From assembly GCA_900544195.1 (NCBI GenBank), contig UQUJ01000016.1, forward strand, positions 1 to 52,674: 52,674 nt of DNA. Direction: 5' to 3'. Shown here in pieces: positions 50,312 through 52,674 of this stretch. The DNA is from an uncultured Alistipes sp. GTDB taxonomy: Bacteria; Bacteroidota; Bacteroidia; Bacteroidales; UBA932. The notes under the pieces are model-generated. The model did not search any database and was not told the origin of the DNA. It was given only the letters and a program-made list of their open reading frames with translations. The position numbers and the translations under genes were made by a program. Numbering within the stretch: the first letter of the stretch is position 1; each line of letters opens with the position of its first letter.

Positions 50312-51043
50312 TTAGAACGGGAGGTCGTCCTGTGGCATGTCGGCCGCCGCGACCTCGATCGGATTCACCGGAGTCTGCTGCTGAACTGGTCCCTGAGAAG
50401 CATTACCTGCCGGACCCTGAGTTTGTCGAAGGGCCGGCTGCTGCTGGTAATCAGGCTGCTGCGTAGGCTGTGGAGCCGGTTGCTGCACCGGTTGATAGCC
50501 ACCCTGCTGGTACTGAGGCTGCGCATATGCCGGACCCTGAGCCATATTGCCTACCGATTCCTGAGGAGCATTACCCACCGGTCCCTGAGCCTGTCGAAGA
50601 GCCTGCTGCCCATATCCCTGCTGCCCCTGAGGCTGGTATCCCCCCTGAACCTGTCCATATCCCTGACCTCCATCCTGCGCCCCAGGGTTGTCCGATTTCC
50701 TCCCCAGCAACTGCAGATTGTCCACCGTGATCTCTGTGGTGAACCTTTTGTTCCCGGTCTGGTCGGTCCACGACCGTGTCCTCAGTTTCCCCTCGATGTA
50801 CAACTGCGTTCCTTTGCGGATGTACTTCTCCGCCACATCAGCCGAATTCCTCCAGGCCACGATGTTGTGCCATTCCGTGTTCTCTCGAAGTTCTCCATTG
50901 CGGTCACGATAGCGTTCAGTCGTCGCGAGGGTGAACGTCGCCACCTTCGTGCTCCCTGAATTAGGGTTGTTGTTTCCATCAAGGTAACGTACTTCCGGGT
51001 CTTTTCCAACGTTACCGATCAGCATTACTTTGTTCAGTGACAT
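50312..51043 (-). CDS. ssb: Single-stranded DNA-binding protein
   Basis: The 243-residue protein begins with the OB fold (MSLNKVMLIGNVGKDPEVRY, EWHNIVAWRNSADV, LYIEGKLRTRSW), followed by a long Gln/Gly/Pro-rich tail and the conserved acidic tip DMPQDDLPF that binds partner proteins. The tail contains REP-derived segments (ALRQAQGPVGN; ALRQTQGPAGN). The start was set at 51043; the longer frame lacks a credible start. It binds and protects single-stranded DNA. Confidence 0.95.
   Translation of the reverse strand: MSLNKVMLIGNVGKDPEVRYLDGNNNPNSGSTKVATFTLATTERYRDRNGELRENTEWHNIVAWRNSADVAEKYIRKGTQLYIEGKLRTRSWTDQTGNKRFTTEITVDNLQLLGRKSDNPGAQDGGQGYGQVQGGYQPQGQQGYGQQALRQAQGPVGNAPQESVGNMAQGPAYAQPQYQQGGYQPVQQPAPQPTQQPDYQQQPALRQTQGPAGNASQGPVQQQTPVNPIEVAAADMPQDDLPF
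50410..50437. repeat. REP-like palindrome in the ssb tail
   Basis: CCGGACCCTGAGTTTGTCGA continues to GGGCCGG with palindromic ends. A second copy lies at 50578-50603 (CCTGAGCCTGTCGAAG core). Both are read in frame as RQ-[AT]-QGP peptides. Confidence 0.75.
50578..50603. repeat. REP-like repeat in the ssb tail, second copy
   Basis: CCGGTCCCTGAGCCTGTCGA and the next few bases match the family core in the same orientation as the copy at 50410. It encodes LRQAQGP within the disordered linker. Confidence 0.75.
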
Positions 51044-51244
51044 AATTTTAAGTTGTTTAGTTATGTTAAAATGCGCCTGGGCCGCACCGTCGCGTGACAA
51101 GCGTTCATAATTCAAGCACAGTCACACGTAAGACCATTGCCGCGGCGGTCATGACCCAAAGCACTGCAAGTTAGTCAAAATATTCCGTATTCCCATAAAA
51201 AAGGAATACATGGAGGTTAACTCGTTTATATTCAGAAAAATAAG

Positions 51245-51289
51245 TATCCCTCCTCTCTGTTTGAACAATAGGGAGGAGGGATAGTTTTT
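51245..51289. terminator. Strong bidirectional-type terminator
   Basis: TATCCCTCCTC (51245-51255) and GAGGAGGGATA (51273-51283) form a perfect 11-bp stem with a 17-base loop. Plus-strand reading gives GTTTTT after it; minus-strand reading gives CTTATTTTT. It most likely ends the exported-protein gene at 51327. The rest of 51044-51326 shows no gene. Confidence 0.75.
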
Positions 51290-51326
51290 ATGTTGATATT
51301 CAATGACTTGTCTTCCACGGAGCATT

Positions 51327-52088
51327 TTAGAAGTTCAGCTCCAATCCGACTCCGGAGCGGGTCGGACCGACGGTTAACGAGGAACTGTAGCCGAGATTGC
51401 GGCGGCCGTAGTTGCGGTTGTAGTCGTCAGCGATCTCATTGAAAGTCTTGTTGGACTTGATCCAAAGCGGGATTCCCGCTCCGAGGCAACCTGCCCCGGC
51501 AACATAACCGATAACGTAGCCGGTAGAGTTGCGCTCAGAATGATCCTTGAAGAACTCATCCTGAAAATGCGGGTCGTTATTTTCCTTGTTTGAGAATATG
51601 AGATCCATTGTCGTGGCGGTTACCGCAAACACTCCCAATCCTGTCAGGATCATTCCCCACATATACTGGTTCGATGCTTTCCTGTATTTTCCCCCGTACA
51701 GAGAATAACCTATGTAATCGGTAAGCTCCTGCCTCCGGAGCCTGCGGTCGTGCATATAGTAATGCCCCCAGCGATAGTCAAGGCCTCTGTCATCATACCC
51801 GTCCATGTACCCGTCAACATACGGTCCTGTCGCCAGCCTCCTGCCGTCAGCAAACACTTGCCTTGTACCGTTCTCGAAGTCGATGCTCTCGATCCGTGAG
51901 ACTGACAGCCGGTAATCCGGTCCGTCAAGATTGTTGTAAAGCTTATAGATGATGTCAACTTCCCCGATCTCAATGATTTTCGCCTCGATGACACGGCGGG
52001 AGTCCACAAGATGAATCCTGTCCTGTGCGAAAACGCTGCCGCAGCAGACAATGGCCAGCACCGCGGCAAAGATATTCCTGAATTTCAT
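51327..52088 (-). CDS. Exported protein of unknown function
   Basis: The 253-residue precursor has a signal peptide (MKFRNIFAAVLAIVCCGSVFAQ). The segment after it (IHLVDSRRVIEAKIIEIGEVDIIYKLYNNLDGPDY...) resembles the short beta domain of Bacteroidetes exported proteins. A hydrophobic stretch near residues 150-170 (MWGMILTGLGVFAVTATTM) and a Gly-rich one (GYVIGYVAGAGCLGAGIPLW) may be membrane segments. It ends in a barrel-like VGLELNF. The start was set at 52088; a longer frame is less likely. Confidence 0.65.
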   Translation of the reverse strand: MKFRNIFAAVLAIVCCGSVFAQDRIHLVDSRRVIEAKIIEIGEVDIIYKLYNNLDGPDYRLSVSRIESIDFENGTRQVFADGRRLATGPYVDGYMDGYDDRGLDYRWGHYYMHDRRLRRQELTDYIGYSLYGGKYRKASNQYMWGMILTGLGVFAVTATTMDLIFSNKENNDPHFQDEFFKDHSERNSTGYVIGYVAGAGCLGAGIPLWIKSNKTFNEIADDYNRNYGRRNLGYSSSLTVGPTRSGVGLELNF

Positions 52089-52621
52089 GGCATTTGAATT
52101 TCGGTTACCCCTCCGCAATATATGTGCCGACAATGATTGTTGAAATAAAAACCGAGGGGATAGAGTAGAGTGCCTTTCGGCACAAAGCCTATTATCTGGC
52201 TATCTTAGGCACCCTTTATACCTTCCGATAGTGACTCCTGACTTTCTCGACCTTGCCAAAGAGGATGCGTCTGTACGCCCTTACTTTGACAAGCCTGACC
52301 ACCTAAACTCTGATGGAGGTCATAGTGCGAAGCATCAGATAAGTTCTCTTTTTCATTTGAAGTTATATTTATAGGACGTAAGAACTATCGGCTCCTCAAC
52401 CTTTTACGCCACCTCCCCTCCAAACTGTCTGAAAAGTCTCGGCGAGAGTTGAAAAGTATGTACCCTACTACAGGGGAGACTACGAATTCTCAATCCTCGG
52501 AGATGGTAATTATACTTTTAAGACAGTCTCCCTCGGTAGTAATCAAAAAGGCGAGCATCCTAAAAAGGGGTCGGATGCCCACCTTATTTGTCCTACAATA
52601 GTATCAAATGATATTGCAAAC
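52089..52621. other. Gene-poor terminal segment with possible gene remnants
   Basis: No complete gene is supported. Two short open frames have coding-like composition but no match I recognise and no good start: 52231-52374 (GTG start, 47 codons) and 52433-52663, which would run into the terminal repeat. They could be decayed fragments of a gene disrupted by the repeat. A small hairpin (GAGCATCC/GGATGCCC) lies near 52552-52580. Confidence 0.3.
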
Positions 52622-52674
52622 TTAGAAGCTGTTTTGAATTGTTTGAAATGTTCTTTGAGGTGAAAAATCTTCAT
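52622..52674 (+). repeat. Terminal inverted repeat, truncated by window end
   Basis: It begins TTAGAAGCTGTTTTGAATTG and is nearly identical to the reverse complement of bases 1-52 and to the right arm of the 2231-2393 element. The element points out of the window. Confidence 0.8.

Overview
The window looks like a chromosomal contig from a moderately GC-rich gut- or rumen-type member of the Bacteroidetes, probably Bacteroidales. The grounds are promoters that match the Bacteroidetes -7 consensus TAnnTTTG, a complete Rnf operon, Bacteroidetes-style house-keeping genes (alaS, purA, dnaB, ssb, LptF/LptG), very short or absent leaders, and a biosynthetic cluster of the flexirubin/aryl-polyene type. 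The genus cannot be fixed from the sequence alone. Both ends of the window are outward-facing copies of one ~50-bp inverted repeat. A complete 163-bp fold-back element carrying the same repeat lies at 2231-2393, so the contig probably ends where assembly broke at a dispersed repeat.

Layout. 1-10 kb, mostly minus strand: tRNA-Ser(GGA), a Tat-exported Fe-S aldo/keto reductase, a membrane polyferredoxin (NapH/NapG-like fusion), thiamine pyrophosphokinase, an unusual single ORF joining an LptF/LptG permease to methionyl-tRNA formyltransferase, and alaS. 10-16.7 kb, plus strand: two tandem M23 peptidases, a MerR regulator, a Nif3-like protein, a zinc-ribbon coiled-coil protein, DnaB, a DUF3108 protein and an RseC-like protein. 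16.75-21.8 kb: rnfBCDGEA, a ferredoxin:NAD+ oxidoreductase ion pump, followed by a small outer-membrane barrel protein and a strong terminator.

22.4-44.8 kb is the centrepiece, a 21-gene tyrosine-primed polyene cluster on the plus strand. A tyrosine ammonia-lyase very like the Flavobacterium enzyme should make p-coumarate, and a PaaK-like ligase would activate it. Two ACPs, three intact ketosynthases, a Cys-less chain-length-factor-like protein, a ketosynthase-half protein, a ketoreductase and two hotdog dehydratase-like domains would build a conjugated polyene. An O-methyltransferase, a thioesterase and a carotenoid-desaturase-like FAD enzyme would tailor it. Three acyltransferase domains and a GT2 glycosyltransferase suggest a lipid- or sugar-anchored product. 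A LolA-like carrier, an MMPL exporter and an SMR-type permease would move it to the outer membrane. The DarA/DarB dialkylresorcinol genes of classical flexirubin clusters are not seen. Several functions are fused: dehydratase-KS, dehydratase-GT2, and MMPL-PlsC-methyltransferase remnant.

44.9-52.7 kb: a lone AAA ATPase (DUF4143 type) with a striking double palindrome over its promoter, an ECF sigma/anti-sigma/exported protein/outer-membrane barrel operon, then purA, ssb and an exported protein on the minus strand, and a gene-poor end. A REP-like repeat family built around TTCGACAGGCTCAG is scattered through the window. It lies inside at least five coding regions, where it is translated in frame as low-complexity linkers.
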